From assembly GCA_902798685.1 (NCBI GenBank), contig CADBXO010000006.1:1-61330 (forward strand): a DNA stretch of 61,330 nt. The letters are read 5' to 3'. A program made the translations under genes and the position numbers. Shown here piece by piece: positions 60,396 through 61,330 of this stretch. The notes below the pieces were generated by a model that saw only the letters and a program-made list of their open reading frames with translations, ran no database searches and was not told where the DNA came from. Source of the DNA: an uncultured Bacteroidales bacterium. GTDB taxonomy: Bacteria; Bacteroidota; Bacteroidia; Bacteroidales; Bacteroidaceae. Within the stretch, counting starts at the first letter, position 1, and each line of letters begins with the position of its first letter.

Positions 60396-61156
60396 ATCGA
60401 TGTCAGTTTTTCTATTTTTCTAATCCTTTCATTAAACAGATTACGCTTTATACCAGGGGTGGTGAGCGCCATGCCGATGCAGTACTTGCTGAATCCGCTC
60501 GGGAAGATGCGGAGTTTGCGCAGCAGGTCCTGAATGGGTGAGTATGTATTTCCGTCACGCTTTACCTCAATTACCACCAGATTGTCCATTGTGCGGTCCA
60601 GACCGGTCTCTGCATTATGGAATGAGAGCTCGCGGTCAATGGTAAGACGCTCCGTCTTGGCATTGTTGACCAGAGTTATGCGCTTGAAGTGGTTTGCCAC
60701 CTTGGGCGTGAGGTCACTGAGCGGTATGGGAAGCATTGCATGCTCCTGGAGAAACTCGGCCGCTCCGTCCTGTACGTACGTATCGGCCCCTGTCAGATGT
60801 ATGCGCTTTTTCTTGGTGCGTCCGTGGTTGTTCTTGAGTTTTACCTCAAAGAAATTGTCACCGGTATCTACGTAGGTGCGGATGCGGACCTTCTGTCTGG
60901 TGAGACGTCCGTTGTGGTGGTTCAGGTACATTGTGTTGAACCTGTCATCAAGATACTGGGTGCTGTACTCTGACTGGCAGATTCCATTTATGGATTGGAC
61001 CATATACTCGTCGGCTGCAAGCTCCAGAAGTTCCCTGAGCTGATCCTCATTGGCCAGATACTTGCTGTCAATCCTGTTCATAAGGCGTATGGAAGACATC
61101 TCGTCAAGAGAGATAGTCTTGAATCCTTCCAGAATATGTGCACAATCAGTTAGCAT
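60386..61156 (-). CDS. VTC-domain (polyphosphate polymerase-like) protein
   Basis: A 256-residue tunnel-fold protein of the VTC/CYTH type. Expected tunnel residues are present: basic RQKVRIRTY (RxR), acidic-basic FFEVKLKNNHGRTKKKR, HFKRITLVNNAKTERLTIDREL, VVIEVKRDG and SGFSKYCIG. Yeast Vtc4 with this fold polymerises ATP phosphate into polyphosphate; for bacterial homologues the activity is less settled. It lacks SPX and membrane parts, which the coupled DUF4956 protein could replace. A minus-strand -7 box (TAATTTTG) is at 61190-61183. Confidence 0.88.
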   Translation of the reverse strand: MLTDCAHILEGFKTISLDEMSSIRLMNRIDSKYLANEDQLRELLELAADEYMVQSINGICQSEYSTQYLDDRFNTMYLNHHNGRLTRQKVRIRTYVDTGDNFFEVKLKNNHGRTKKKRIHLTGADTYVQDGAAEFLQEHAMLPIPLSDLTPKVANHFKRITLVNNAKTERLTIDRELSFHNAETGLDRTMDNLVVIEVKRDGNTYSPIQDLLRKLRIFPSGFSKYCIGMALTTPGIKRNLFNERIRKIEKLTSICL

Positions 61157-61182
61157 AAGGTCCTTATCCGTTTGAGGTGACG

Positions 61183-61232
61183 CAAAATTACTAATTTAAT
61201 GCGGTTTATTGAAAGAAAATGGTTTATCTTTG
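61183..61232. promoter_or_regulatory. Divergent -7 boxes for the VTC operon (minus) and frr (plus)
   Basis: Minus-strand TAATTTTG (61190-61183) precedes the VTC ATG at 61156 by 26 bases. Plus-strand TATCTTTG (61225-61232) precedes the frr ATG by 24 bases. The -33 regions are weak for both. Confidence 0.55.
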
Positions 61233-61256
61233 CTTTATCGAAATAAAGTCAAAGTT

Positions 61257-61330
61257 ATGTTAGATGTAAATATTTGTCTCAGCGAGGCTGAGGAGCAGAT
61301 GGAAATGGCCATCATGCATCTTGAGGATGA
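61257..61330 (+). CDS. frr: Ribosome recycling factor, N-terminal part (partial)
   Basis: The last 74 bases open a frame starting MLDVNICLSEAEEQMEMAIM, closely matching the N-terminus of Bacteroidetes ribosome recycling factor, which splits post-termination ribosomes with EF-G. The gene runs off the right edge, so only 24 residues are visible. Confidence 0.8.
   Translation, partial: MLDVNICLSEAEEQMEMAIMHLED

Overview
The window looks like a chromosomal segment of a Bacteroidota bacterium, order Bacteroidales (Bacteroides/Prevotella-like; the genus cannot be fixed from sequence alone). Three things support this. Many intergenic regions carry the Bacteroidetes promoter (TTTG or TTG, about 19-20 nt, then TAnnTTTG), and classical Shine-Dalgarno sites are mostly absent. 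Lipoproteins of Bacteroidetes families are common (DUF4369/TlpA, six-bladed propeller DUF4934, DUF6057, DUF2490, a type IX secretion tail). Gene pairs such as greA-HIT and topA-aroK-argB fit the order. No rRNA, CRISPR array, prophage or complete insertion sequence was seen.

Layout. 1-5.0 kb: the end of pnp, a Cys-less thioredoxin-fold lipoprotein, greA behind a possible leader attenuator, a HIT protein, then a reverse TlpA lipoprotein-flippase pair. 5.0-5.7 kb: a gene-free stretch with a promoter and three strong hairpins. 5.7-10.5 kb: a tightly packed, AT-richer five-gene operon that is the best candidate for an undescribed system. It encodes a NVEALA-like Cys-containing secreted precursor, a six-bladed propeller lipoprotein, a membrane-anchored thioredoxin-like protein with CxxC, an O-antigen-ligase-like (Wzy_C) TPR membrane protein and its own signal peptidase I. 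10.5-16.7 kb: accessory genes (OMP-like protein, GNAT, large TlpA lipoprotein, a secreted protein with a regulatory-like C-terminal domain, DUF4419) with REP-like palindromes between them. Two of the palindromes contain the stop codons of neighbouring genes.

16.7-34.9 kb: mostly housekeeping. SpmAB-like membrane protein-ybeY-TPR-OMP; topA-aroK-argB; CPBP protease; ribF; a CAT-anticodon tRNA; an orphan BlaI-type repressor with a probable operator over its own promoter; a GNAT-like protein; parE-coaD-S41 protease. 34.9-40.0 kb: a GPH-type transporter, a second propeller lipoprotein, and a polyferredoxin/DUF362 pair. 40.2-53.3 kb: purH, the elongasome operon mreB-mreC-mreD-mrdA-rodA (three GTG starts), and the reverse operon rsmI-hflX-fumarase-holB-ricT.

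53.4-58.1 kb: a four-gene operon of DUF6057 membrane protein, PD40-like lipoprotein with one CxxCH heme motif, small lipoprotein and radical SAM/SPASM enzyme, matching the rSAM/lipoprotein type of system. 58.1-61.3 kb: tRNA-Lys with stacked hairpins, then the reverse operon VTC-type polyphosphate polymerase-like protein-DUF4956-DUF2490-small T9SS-tail protein. The last gene is broken by an exact 22-bp tandem duplication that could be reversible. The window ends in the first codons of frr.
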